58,446 nucleotides of DNA, from the NCBI RefSeq assembly GCF_001936575.1, contig NZ_MSMP01000031.1, positions 1 through 58,446 on the forward strand, written 5' to 3'. The notes under the pieces are model-generated. The model was not told the DNA's origin, ran no database searches, and saw nothing but the letters and a program-made list of their open reading frames with translations. Shown piece by piece: positions 46,387 to 55,635 of the stretch; within the stretch, counting starts at the first letter, position 1; every line of letters begins with the position of its first letter. This DNA is from Tenacibaculum agarivorans (GTDB taxonomy: Bacteria; Bacteroidota; Bacteroidia; Flavobacteriales; Flavobacteriaceae). Both the position numbers and the translations under genes were made by a program.

Positions 46387-49300
46387 ATATTACTTTCTTA
46401 TGAATTGTTTTTCCTTCTAGTTCTAATCGAACGATATATATACCTGCCCCAAAGGAAGATACTGGTTGAATTATAATCGTATTACTTCCTTTTACAGATT
46501 GGCTATATACTTTACTTCCTAATACTGAGTATAGCTGAATTTCTACTTCTCCTTGACTCTGAATTCCTGTAATTGTAATTTCTTGTTTGTTTGATTTGAA
46601 AATATCTACATTGTAAAAATCTTCTTTTTCAATAGGATTAAATTTAGTATGTATATAAAATCTTCCTATACCGGACAATACTTCAGATGTTTGGAAAGTA
46701 TATGCTTTATTTTTTCTTAACTCAATAAAATTACCTGTTGTTGTATCTTCTAAATAAATTTTAGTTCCTGATGGTAAAGCTTCAGAAGCTACTGATAATT
46801 GTATCGTTTTATTTGCTTCTGATTGAATACCTAGAGGAATAACCATTTCTTCATAACCAGTATTTGGTAATGCTTGTATTGTAAAGTTACTCTCTTCTGA
46901 ATTACCGACTAAACGTGTAAATATATCGAAAGAAGCTCCTTTAAAATTCCCTACATCATAACCTGAATCTAATTCTTTAGTTGCATTTGCTAGATACTTA
47001 ATATTAGTATCTACCACTACTCCATCTTGCTCTGCTAGTACCTGAATACTTGGTATAGCTGTAGTTGTACCTCTAGAGAATACTTGTACTCCAGTAGCAT
47101 TGTGCAAACGCTGATTCTCTTTAAAATCAATTGAAGTAACTCCAGATGCTGTTTTTATAAAAAATCCTTGTCCTACTGTTAATGAAATATCAGAATCCAA
47201 TAATGTTTTTGCTACATATTTGTTTTGTGAATTATCCCAAACATATACACCCACATTTACAGGATCGAATTTACTTAAGTTCTCTTGAATAAAATTCGCA
47301 TTAGCATTATTATTCACTGGTAAATACGCTGTATACGGACTTCCAACCGCGTTCCATTGGTCTTCATTTACTGAAACTGAAACGTCATTTGTTTCTAATG
47401 TTCCTGTAAATGTTACCGAACCATTGGTTGCTCTGGAAACGATATAACTTTTACCTTTTTCGAAAGTAAGTGTATTGGTTACAATATCATCGGCTGTATA
47501 ATATACCCATTTTGACCCAGCTGCATTACTATCATTATAATAAGCAACGGCATAACGATTTGGTGTAACTGTGGTATTCACTCGAATATCATTTGCTGAA
47601 TTTTCAATAAATTCTTTAATGCTTTGTCCAGAAACTGGTGCTGTGATTAAACTCCATGCATTAGCGGTTAATCCTGATCGTTCATAAGAAACATTTCCTG
47701 TAGCTGTACCTTTAACGATAAAGGTCCCGCTGGTATTTACAGAAGAGCCTATATTTATGGTTTCATTTGCTGTTAAATTTCCATTTACTAGTACAACTCC
47801 TCCATCTGAAATATCAAAACTTGCTAAACTTTCAACAGTTAAATTATTCATTTCTGCAACAACTCCAGAACCTATAATTGGCTGGTTTGTTACATCTGGA
47901 ACAATAACATTTTGTGTTACTAAAGGAGTAAAACTTGTAGACCAGTTTCCATTTACAGTCCAGTTAGTATCAGTATTTCCGTTCCAAGTTATTTCTGCTG
48001 GATGTACTACATTAACTGTTCTAATTACTTCTACCGCATTATTTCCAGAAACACCAGTTGCATTATAGGTAATATCATAACTTCCAATAGCATCTACAAA
48101 TGCACTTGTATTTATAATAACTGTAGAACCATCATTTACTGTTGCTCCTAATTCCGAATAACCACTTCCTAATTCAATTTCTTGTGGATTATCTCCAATT
48201 AAGGTAATCACAGGGGTACCACAACCATCAATGATATCTTGAACGCTATCCCAATCTGTAGGGTTTGTACCTGTGAAAGTCAGTGTTGAACTCCCATTAC
48301 CATTATGTACATAATTAAATAAGCCACATAATCCTGTAGTATTCGCTTGATTTTGGATAACTAAATTATTTGCTACATTTTGCAAACCAAACAAATCAAT
48401 AGTTAACAACTCATTATTATTTCTAATGGTAGAATCTGAGCTTGTTAATTGTGTAACATTTTGTAATGCACTTATATCTGCAAGACTTCCATTAAAACTA
48501 ATACTTAATCTTCCTATAGAAGTTAAGGATTCAAGGAAAGAATTATTGAATGATGTGATTAATTCATTTTCAGAAATGGTTAATGAATTTATAGAAGTAA
48601 TGGCTAGTTTAGGGAATCCTTCTAGGTTAGTAACTAAATCACAATCATTTAAACTGAAACTTCCTAAACTCGTTAATTCATCTACTCCTTGTAGGTTAGT
48701 CAAATTAACCATATCTCTTATTAAAAGTTGACCTCCAATACTTGTTACATTTTGTAGAAAACTCAAACTACTTATCGCTAAATCATCAATACTAAAATTA
48801 CCGCTAACTGTTGATAAAGCCATTATATCTATTGTAGCAAGTTGAGTACAACTATCAATTGAAAAGTTATTACTAACACTTGTTAGTTTTGGAATACTTA
48901 ATGTAGTTAAAGCATTGCAACCAGCAACAGAAAGACGACCTGTAAGCGTGTGTAGCTCCGGAACAGAGATAGATTGTAAACCATTCATATCAGCTATTAG
49001 AAAATTCCCAGTACTTTCTAAAAGCGCTAAACTAAGACTAGTTATTCCTCCTCCATTATTATTTATTGCAAATTCACCATTTACTTGAGTCAATTTTGGA
49101 ACTGAGAAAGAACTTAATGAGCTATTAAATGTTATAGAAATTTTTGAACCCATTGTTTGCAATTCGTCAAAAGCAATTGTTGATAACATCGAATTCCCCG
49201 TAATCGTTATGCTTGAAATTGAAGAAATCTGACTTAGAATAGATATATCTGTTATTTGATCTAAATTATTAACTTCAAAACTCCCCCCTATACTTGTAAC

Positions 49301-52300
49301 ATTCGAAAAAGAAGCTATAGAACTAGTATTCGCCATGTTTTTTAACGTGAAGTTTCCTCCAACAGTTGTCAATGCACTAAATCCTGAAAGGTCATCCACA
49401 ATATTTCCTTCCATATAAAAATCTCCAGAAATAATATGCACATTTGAAAAGCCTGATAAATCAGTTATCGTACCGTTAATAGTAAGATCTCCTTCTATAA
49501 TTCCACAAGAACCCAAAGTATTGGTTACATAATTATCTACTTCTGTTTGACTTGTTAACGTAACGTCTCCAACAACTACACAGTCACAAGAACCAGATAT
49601 TCCATTAGCCGTAGTATCAATCCAGTTACTTGTACTTCCATCAAGTTCAAAGTTTGATAGTGTACCATTAGTATTATTTCCAGAGCTATCATTTAAAGTT
49701 GTTTCAGAGCTATTATTTTGTTCCGTAATTCCTTGATTAAAATTATAGCTTAACAGTAAATCAGCCTGTGCCATATCTGCACTACAGCTGTTGCGGGCTC
49801 CTACTTCAAATGCTGTCAATGTTTTTGTCCAAACACGAAGTTCATCAAGTTGTCCTTGAAAATATCCAGCTGCATCTCCAGTAGGTGTATCTGAAGCAGC
49901 ATATCCTATTTGTATGTCTTCTGAACTTGATGCAACCGTTGCCGTACCATTCCACCCTGTTGAATGGGCACTTGCTCCATCTATATAACATCTTGCTCGT
50001 CCTGAATCTAAAGTTATAGCCACATGGTGCCAATTTCCATCAGCAACATACGTTGCTCCATTTAACAGTCTTGTTGTATAATTTGATGCACTGGCATAAT
50101 AGTAAAATTCAATTCTTCCACCATCCAGATTAATTCGCCAACCGTTGTTGCCATCTGGTGTAAACTTATTAATTATAGCACCATTACCATCTGTGGTTTT
50201 AATCCAAAAATCTACAGAAAAGTTTAAGTTGTTCTGTGATACGTTATGTGGAACGGTAATGAAATCATCTGTTCCGTCAAAATCAAGTCCAGTACCTTGT
50301 CCAGCTCCATAACCTTGAATGGTAAAGGTATAAACTGGTTCATCACAATCATTACTATTCACCGTAACAATTGCTGTTTTTGTTCCACCAGATGTAGGAT
50401 TAAAAGAGAACCTTAAAGTTGCTCCTTGCCCAGGTAAAATAGGATTATTACTAGGGTTTTGTGTTAATGTAAAATCACTTGTATCTCCAGATAAAGTCAC
50501 ACTATCTACTAGTAAATTTCCTGTACCATCGGTATTCACCACAAAAAAGGTCATATCTTTTGAGTTTCCAACAACTACAGTCCCAGCATCTGTATTATCA
50601 CTTGTATTAGGAGTATCGTCTCCTGAAGGTATATCTATTAATTCTCCTTGAACGCTTATTTCTGGAATTGCAACAGAACATGTTCCCGAAATACTATTTG
50701 CAGAAGTATCTATCCAGTTAGAAGTACTACCTGTTAAATCAAAATTGGTTAATGTACCATCTAAATTATTTGATGTCTCATCATTAGCAGTAGTTTCAGT
50801 TGAATTACTAGTATTAATTTTACCTTGATTTAAATTGTAATACGCTACTAATCCTGATTCATTTCCTGCTAATTCACAACCACGCTGTGCATTAATTTCA
50901 TCTAAACATAGTACTCTAGACCAATAACGCACTTCATCTATTTCTCCATTAAAATAAACGGTATTAAATTCAGAGTACCCTATGGAAAGTGATTCTGTAT
51001 TTGTTGGAGTTTCTGGAACATTACTAAACGTAATTTCATTATCTAATACACCATCTATATAAAATGTTAACTTACCATTTCCAAATGCTAAAGCAACATG
51101 GTGCCAGTTCCCATCATTCAATCCAGAAGCATTAGATAAACTAGTTGTTTCACTATTTGGTACCGCGTACTCGAATCGTAACACTCCAGAACTACTTAAA
51201 TACATAGAGAACCCATTAATTCCTGTAGCATCATACTTAGCCAGAATTGATTGTCCTGCTGTAGTAGATGATGTTTTAAAGTATGTTTCTATTGTAAATG
51301 TATTTGTATTGAATGAACTATTATGATTAACACTAATATGATCATCCACTCCATCGAAATCAAGTCCTGTAGCTGGTGTAAATCCAGTTCCTTCTATATC
51401 AAATTCGAAAGTAGCGTCATCACAATCATCATTAGTAATTCCAACTGTAGCATTTTTTGTTGCATTTGAACTTGGCGTAAACAATATTCGTAAGTTTCCC
51501 GATCCTCCAGCTGCTACCGTTGCTGGTGATTCAATAATTGTAAAATCTGTAGAACCATCAATAACAATATTAGAGATATTTAAAACCCCGTTTCCCGTAT
51601 TACTAATTGTATAATCTTCAGGTTCAGCCTGTCCTAATACTACGTTTCCAAAAGAAGTATTATTTGGTGTGACTGTATCAGTACTTCCATTCGTAATTGT
51701 ATTGCTATTAGAAGTAATTCCAATAAGAGGTTCTGTGTACGTAGCACAAGTTCCTGTAACGCCATTTGCTGTAGCATCTATCCAATTTGATGCTGTACCT
51801 GTTAAACCAAAATTGTTTAGTCTTCCTTCAGGTGGTATGCCTGAAGAAATCGTATGATTGTATCTTAAAACATCAAACATTGGGAAATTATTCCCATTCA
51901 CTTCTCCATTATTAAAATTATAATAGGCAAGTAAATTATCTTCATCTCCAACTAATTCACAACTAAATTGATTTGTAATTCTACAACTAGAAATCTCTGT
52001 TTCCCATACTCTTAACTCATCTATAATTCCTTTATAATATGCTCCTCCTCCACTTGTAACTCCAATAGCTAAGTTATTACTACTAGTATCCACAATCGTA
52101 TCCGAAAGCTCTAAAGAAGTATCTAACACTCCATCAATATACATGATGTAACGAGTACCATTACAAACAATTACCAAATGCTGCCATTGATCATTTATAA
52201 TTGGAGCGCTCGTTAACGTATTAATTCCACTAGCCGTAAAAAAGCTAAAATTAAGTTGCATTGAAGTGTCGATACGTAAACTATAACCTGAATTTGAACT

Positions 52301-52927
52301 TTGATTATCTAATATAGTATGCTCTCCAGTTCCTGAAATATCAGGTTTTATCCAAAGTTCAAGAGAGAAATTTCCATTTAAACTATAGTTTCCATTATCA
52401 AATGTAATATTGTCATCTACTCCATCAAAATCTAATCCTGTACCACTTTCGAAAGCAGTTCCTTGTATGGCAAATGTAAACGTACCATTAGTAGCATCAT
52501 CGCTTACAATTGTGACCGTTGCATTTTTCGTACCTGCCGATTGAGGATTAAATTTTATCATGATTTGTTCCATCATACCGAGATTCACGGTAACAGGTAA
52601 CATCGCGTCTACTTGAAAATCACTAGCATCAGCACCTGTAATAGTAACGCTGGAGATATTTAAATCATCAGTAAAACTTATATTTTCAATTGTAAAAGAT
52701 GTGAAGGATTCAGCTCCTGTTGCTGTATCAAAAAAAAGTGTACCATCCGGTTCTGATACATTGGTTTGACCATTAGTAAAAGGAGCTCCCATTGGATCCA
52801 TACCTCTTACTTGAATTTGACCAGCAAAACTATTTTTTGCTAATTTACTTTTTGTTGCATGTACATTTCCTGATAGTACAATTACACTATACAGTAATGC
52901 CCAAAATAGAAGTACTATTTTTTTCAT
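46379..52927 (-). CDS. Giant T9SS surface protein with three LamG domains, choice-of-anchor D and leucine-rich receptor-L repeats
   Basis: 2182 residues. Signal peptide about 1-25. Choice-of-anchor D (HYDIN-like) domains at about 40-150, 400-520 and 770-880 alternate with three LamG/concanavalin-like domains (about 160-390, 525-755 and 885-1110, each with a FDG.DD opening and a YIDG motif). A leucine-rich receptor-L-like region (about 1116-1560) has repeats such as SFSVPKLTQVNG. A DUF5011-type Ig domain follows (about 1570-1650), then the 540-residue end cassette shared with the giant at 6995-15160, and a T9SS type A sorting domain ending KTIHKKVIFE. Likely surface glycan or protein binding. 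It is divergent from a TPR-HTH regulator at 53136. Confidence 0.93.
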   Translation of the reverse strand: MKKIVLLFWALLYSVIVLSGNVHATKSKLAKNSFAGQIQVRGMDPMGAPFTNGQTNVSEPDGTLFFDTATGAESFTSFTIENISFTDDLNISSVTITGADASDFQVDAMLPVTVNLGMMEQIMIKFNPQSAGTKNATVTIVSDDATNGTFTFAIQGTAFESGTGLDFDGVDDNITFDNGNYSLNGNFSLELWIKPDISGTGEHTILDNQSSNSGYSLRIDTSMQLNFSFFTASGINTLTSAPIINDQWQHLVIVCNGTRYIMYIDGVLDTSLELSDTIVDTSSNNLAIGVTSGGGAYYKGIIDELRVWETEISSCRITNQFSCELVGDEDNLLAYYNFNNGEVNGNNFPMFDVLRYNHTISSGIPPEGRLNNFGLTGTASNWIDATANGVTGTCATYTEPLIGITSNSNTITNGSTDTVTPNNTSFGNVVLGQAEPEDYTISNTGNGVLNISNIVIDGSTDFTIIESPATVAAGGSGNLRILFTPSSNATKNATVGITNDDCDDATFEFDIEGTGFTPATGLDFDGVDDHISVNHNSSFNTNTFTIETYFKTSSTTAGQSILAKYDATGINGFSMYLSSSGVLRFEYAVPNSETTSLSNASGLNDGNWHHVALAFGNGKLTFYIDGVLDNEITFSNVPETPTNTESLSIGYSEFNTVYFNGEIDEVRYWSRVLCLDEINAQRGCELAGNESGLVAYYNLNQGKINTSNSTETTANDETSNNLDGTLTNFDLTGSTSNWIDTSANSISGTCSVAIPEISVQGELIDIPSGDDTPNTSDNTDAGTVVVGNSKDMTFFVVNTDGTGNLLVDSVTLSGDTSDFTLTQNPSNNPILPGQGATLRFSFNPTSGGTKTAIVTVNSNDCDEPVYTFTIQGYGAGQGTGLDFDGTDDFITVPHNVSQNNLNFSVDFWIKTTDGNGAIINKFTPDGNNGWRINLDGGRIEFYYYASASNYTTRLLNGATYVADGNWHHVAITLDSGRARCYIDGASAHSTGWNGTATVASSSEDIQIGYAASDTPTGDAAGYFQGQLDELRVWTKTLTAFEVGARNSCSADMAQADLLLSYNFNQGITEQNNSSETTLNDSSGNNTNGTLSNFELDGSTSNWIDTTANGISGSCDCVVVGDVTLTSQTEVDNYVTNTLGSCGIIEGDLTINGTITDLSGFSNVHIISGDFYMEGNIVDDLSGFSALTTVGGNFTLKNMANTSSIASFSNVTSIGGSFEVNNLDQITDISILSQISSISSITITGNSMLSTIAFDELQTMGSKISITFNSSLSSFSVPKLTQVNGEFAINNNGGGITSLSLALLESTGNFLIADMNGLQSISVPELHTLTGRLSVAGCNALTTLSIPKLTSVSNNFSIDSCTQLATIDIMALSTVSGNFSIDDLAISSLSFLQNVTSIGGQLLIRDMVNLTNLQGVDELTSLGSFSLNDCDLVTNLEGFPKLAITSINSLTISENELITSFNNSFLESLTSIGRLSISFNGSLADISALQNVTQLTSSDSTIRNNNELLTIDLFGLQNVANNLVIQNQANTTGLCGLFNYVHNGNGSSTLTFTGTNPTDWDSVQDIIDGCGTPVITLIGDNPQEIELGSGYSELGATVNDGSTVIINTSAFVDAIGSYDITYNATGVSGNNAVEVIRTVNVVHPAEITWNGNTDTNWTVNGNWSTSFTPLVTQNVIVPDVTNQPIIGSGVVAEMNNLTVESLASFDISDGGVVLVNGNLTANETINIGSSVNTSGTFIVKGTATGNVSYERSGLTANAWSLITAPVSGQSIKEFIENSANDIRVNTTVTPNRYAVAYYNDSNAAGSKWVYYTADDIVTNTLTFEKGKSYIVSRATNGSVTFTGTLETNDVSVSVNEDQWNAVGSPYTAYLPVNNNANANFIQENLSKFDPVNVGVYVWDNSQNKYVAKTLLDSDISLTVGQGFFIKTASGVTSIDFKENQRLHNATGVQVFSRGTTTAIPSIQVLAEQDGVVVDTNIKYLANATKELDSGYDVGNFKGASFDIFTRLVGNSEESNFTIQALPNTGYEEMVIPLGIQSEANKTIQLSVASEALPSGTKIYLEDTTTGNFIELRKNKAYTFQTSEVLSGIGRFYIHTKFNPIEKEDFYNVDIFKSNKQEITITGIQSQGEVEIQLYSVLGSKVYSQSVKGSNTIIIQPVSSFGAGIYIVRLELEGKTIHKKVIFE

Positions 52928-52955
52928 GTGAGGGAAATTTGTAGAATTTAACCTT

Positions 52956-52993
52956 ATTAACTATTCGCTCAACAATGGTACAAAATAGTTAAT
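52956..52993. promoter_or_regulatory. Inverted repeat between the giant gene and divergent regulator
   Basis: Perfect 10-base arms ATTAACTATT (52956-52965) and AATAGTTAAT (52984-52993), 18 bases apart. The centre is 48 bases upstream of the giant gene's ATG. Candidate operator for the divergently encoded TPR-HTH regulator. Confidence 0.4.
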
Positions 52994-53076
52994 GCCCGTT
53001 TGATAATTTAGTGGTTACAAAAAGTTTCATCCCTTTGTTTTCAAGGGTTACAGTAATTCTTACTTGGAAGTGAATA

Positions 53077-53108
53077 TTGAATGTTTTATCTTTATGTAAT
53101 TATATTTG
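53077..53108 (+). promoter_or_regulatory. Housekeeping promoter of the TPR-HTH regulator
   Basis: TTG at 53077-53079, a 21-base spacer and a perfect TATATTTG at 53101-53108, 27 bases before the ATG at 53136. Confidence 0.6.
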
Positions 53109-53135
53109 CACTTTTAGATCTAACTTAATTTTAAT

Positions 53136-54797
53136 ATGAGAATCTTAGCTATTATTATTTTTTTCTCTTGTTTTTTTCCTGTTTTTTCTCAGTCAAAACA
53201 AGATTCTTTAGCAATAGATTTAAGGGAAAAAGTAGCAAACGCTCCAAATGATTCTTTAAAAATTCATTATCTCATAGAGCTTACTAGAAAAGTTGAAAAG
53301 CAAAATGTAGGTGAAGGAAGAAGTTTAATGAAGGACGCTTTGCAAATAATAAAAGATAATTCATATAACTCAAATTATTTTTTAAAGAAGAAAGCTTTAA
53401 TAATAGATGCTATGGGTAAATATGAATCCATTCAAAGAAATTATGAAAAATCTCTTAACTTACAATTAGAAGCTTTAAAAATTAGAGAAACCTTAAAAGA
53501 TTCTGTAGGAATATCTCAGAGTTATCATAATATAGCCATGCTATTCAGGTATCAAAAAGAGTATGAAAAATCTAAATCCTATTTTTTTAAAGCAATACCA
53601 ATACGACAAAAATATTTAGATAGTACACATTTAGCTCGTACATACAATATGTTAGGAGTTAGTTATTATTATAATAAGCAGAATGATTCTGCAATGTATT
53701 ATTATGAATTATCGAGAAATTATTATCCTACTCCTTTTGGAAAAGCAAGAGCTAGTGAAAATATTGCGACAATCCATTACACTACAGGGAACTATGACAA
53801 TGCTATTGAAGTATATAAGAAAAACATAGCGCTTTACAAGTCTGAAAACTACACTAAATTTATTGTTAACAGTCAAATGCATTTGGCCAAAATTTATTCT
53901 GATTTGGGCAAACATCAACAAGCAATTCATTATATAGATAAAACCTTTGCTACTGCGAAAAAATATGGAAATACTTCGAAATTACCTCTACTATATCAGT
54001 TAAGAAGTCATATTTTCGAAAAAATGGGAAATTATAAATATGCTTTGGGATATTTTAAATCTCATAAATATTACTATGATTCTATTTTTAATGTTAGAAA
54101 TGCCAAAAAAATAACTGAACTAGAACTCAATTATAAGTTTCAAAAAGAAAAACAGGCGGACAGTCTTAGGTTTGCGAATGAAAAAAGAGAACTTCAACTA
54201 AAAACTAAAGTAAAAGAAGCCAGTAATCGATTTTATATTATTCTATTACTGCTAATTTCTGTTACCGTATTAACATTATTAGTTATTGTAAATAATAGAA
54301 GAAAGTTACATCAAGAACGTTTGAAAAAAGAGCAATTTGAAAAACAACTACTAGATGAGCAATTAAAGCACACCACATATCAGGCTAAACAATTGGTAGC
54401 AGATAATAAAATGCGTTTGAAATTTAAGCAAGAGTTTTTAACTAAATTAAAAAAGGTAAAGCAATATGCTGATGTGGTTGATGCTTCCGATTTTCAGTCT
54501 TTAATTACTGATCTTTCTTCACAAATACAGACAGAGAGTAAATTCGATTCTATTGGTGATAATATTGAGCAATTGGATGAAGAATTTACAAAAAAACTGA
54601 GAGCCCTATATCCTGACCTTACCAAATCAGAAAGAGAAATTTGTGCTTTAATGCGAATGAATTTAAGTCTTAAAGAAATTATGGTAATTCGTAATGTTAC
54701 TATGGGATCTATTAAGGCTTCTCGTCACCGTATTCGTAAAAAAATGGGATTAGATCGTGGTCAAGAATTAGAACAGGCAATACTAGAATTGGTATAG
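53136..54797 (+). CDS. TPR - transmembrane - LuxR-type HTH regulator
   Basis: 553 residues. Signal peptide about 1-19 (IIIFFSCFFPVFSQ), TPR repeats at about 60-330 (YEKSLNLQLEALKIRE, YNMLGVSYYYNKQNDSAMYY), one membrane helix (about 365-385), a coiled coil, and a C-terminal HTH (about 495-545, LTKSEREICALMRMNLSLKE). It is closest within the window to the 543-residue regulator at 44168 (shared ELNYKFQKEK and LVADNKMRLKFK-like linker). Divergent transcription from the LamG giant, with 208 bp and an inverted repeat between them, suggests it controls that gene. The stimulus is unknown. Confidence 0.9.
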   Translation: MRILAIIIFFSCFFPVFSQSKQDSLAIDLREKVANAPNDSLKIHYLIELTRKVEKQNVGEGRSLMKDALQIIKDNSYNSNYFLKKKALIIDAMGKYESIQRNYEKSLNLQLEALKIRETLKDSVGISQSYHNIAMLFRYQKEYEKSKSYFFKAIPIRQKYLDSTHLARTYNMLGVSYYYNKQNDSAMYYYELSRNYYPTPFGKARASENIATIHYTTGNYDNAIEVYKKNIALYKSENYTKFIVNSQMHLAKIYSDLGKHQQAIHYIDKTFATAKKYGNTSKLPLLYQLRSHIFEKMGNYKYALGYFKSHKYYYDSIFNVRNAKKITELELNYKFQKEKQADSLRFANEKRELQLKTKVKEASNRFYIILLLLISVTVLTLLVIVNNRRKLHQERLKKEQFEKQLLDEQLKHTTYQAKQLVADNKMRLKFKQEFLTKLKKVKQYADVVDASDFQSLITDLSSQIQTESKFDSIGDNIEQLDEEFTKKLRALYPDLTKSEREICALMRMNLSLKEIMVIRNVTMGSIKASRHRIRKKMGLDRGQELEQAILELV

Positions 54798-55540
54798 GTA
54801 TGTCCTATCCAAGTTCACCTAAGAACTTAAAATACATCTAACAGCCTAAGTTAAATTAATAGCGCTTTAAAAATCAGATTTTTAGAATTTTAAAATATCT
54901 CTTCGAGTGAAATTAACTGCATTTTGATGAAGAATAATTTTGTATTTCGTCTATTGCTTAGTGGGGCTATCGAGTTTTAGTAATACAAACTGTTCTCGAT
55001 ATACCTTCTTACAGTCTGCACTATCATTGACATCTTTTTGTTAAGAACTGAAAAATAAATGTTTATATTAGTATGCAAATAACCTTTATTTCCTCTCCTC
55101 TGCCTATCATATGACTAAGTTATAAAGATTCGTACTTTTTATAAGCTTATTGTTCATTTTTTTGCTTGTCCCAAAAAACGAACCAAAAAAAGGACACTTC
55201 TTCAATGAATTTTTTAGCCGATGCTAAAAACCAAATTTCACTTCTAAAATCTCTCCAAGGCTTCGAGATTTCTTAACGAAATGAAATTTTATTCTGCGAA
55301 GAAGATTCAAAAGCGCTGCTTTTAATCGCTTTATAATATATTCTGTTATTTAAAATTCGTGTCAATAGACCGTTTTTTTAGTAATATGTCATTATAGTCG
55401 TTTCACAAAATTTTCGTCGAGAGTCTCGAACTGACAATTAGTGTTTTAAATATTTCTTATTTGCTTTAAATAATAAAAATCGAACTCAAGTTAATTCGTT
55501 TATTACTCCACTATCTTACTATGCATATATATCTTTTTAT
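54798..55540. repeat. Intergenic DNA with degenerate repeat copies
   Basis: Parts of the stem-loop family are visible: CTTCGAGTGAAATT at about 54901, GTTCTCGATATACC at about 54992 and TCTCGAACTGACA at about 55424. They are spread over 530 bp and interrupted by a GCTTGTCCCAAAAAACGAAC-type block that I recall from other flavobacterial intergenic DNA. No ORF of note. It looks like a worn composite insertion site. Confidence 0.5.
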
Positions 55541-55543
55541 TTA

Positions 55544-55577
55544 AACTAATTTTTTAGTTTAAACTAAAAAATTAGTT
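55544..55577. promoter_or_regulatory. 34-bp perfect palindrome, candidate operator
   Basis: Two 17-base arms (first arm AACTAATTTTTTAGTTT) meet with no spacer. The right end overlaps a TATATTTA -7-like box (55577-55584) for the gene at 55636. Placement fits repression by a dimeric regulator; a hairpin role is less likely because it precedes the gene. Confidence 0.5.
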
Positions 55578-55635
55578 ATATTTATAAACTTTTAGCTCCT
55601 TACTAACACAAAATGTTCAACAAAAAACTAATAAA

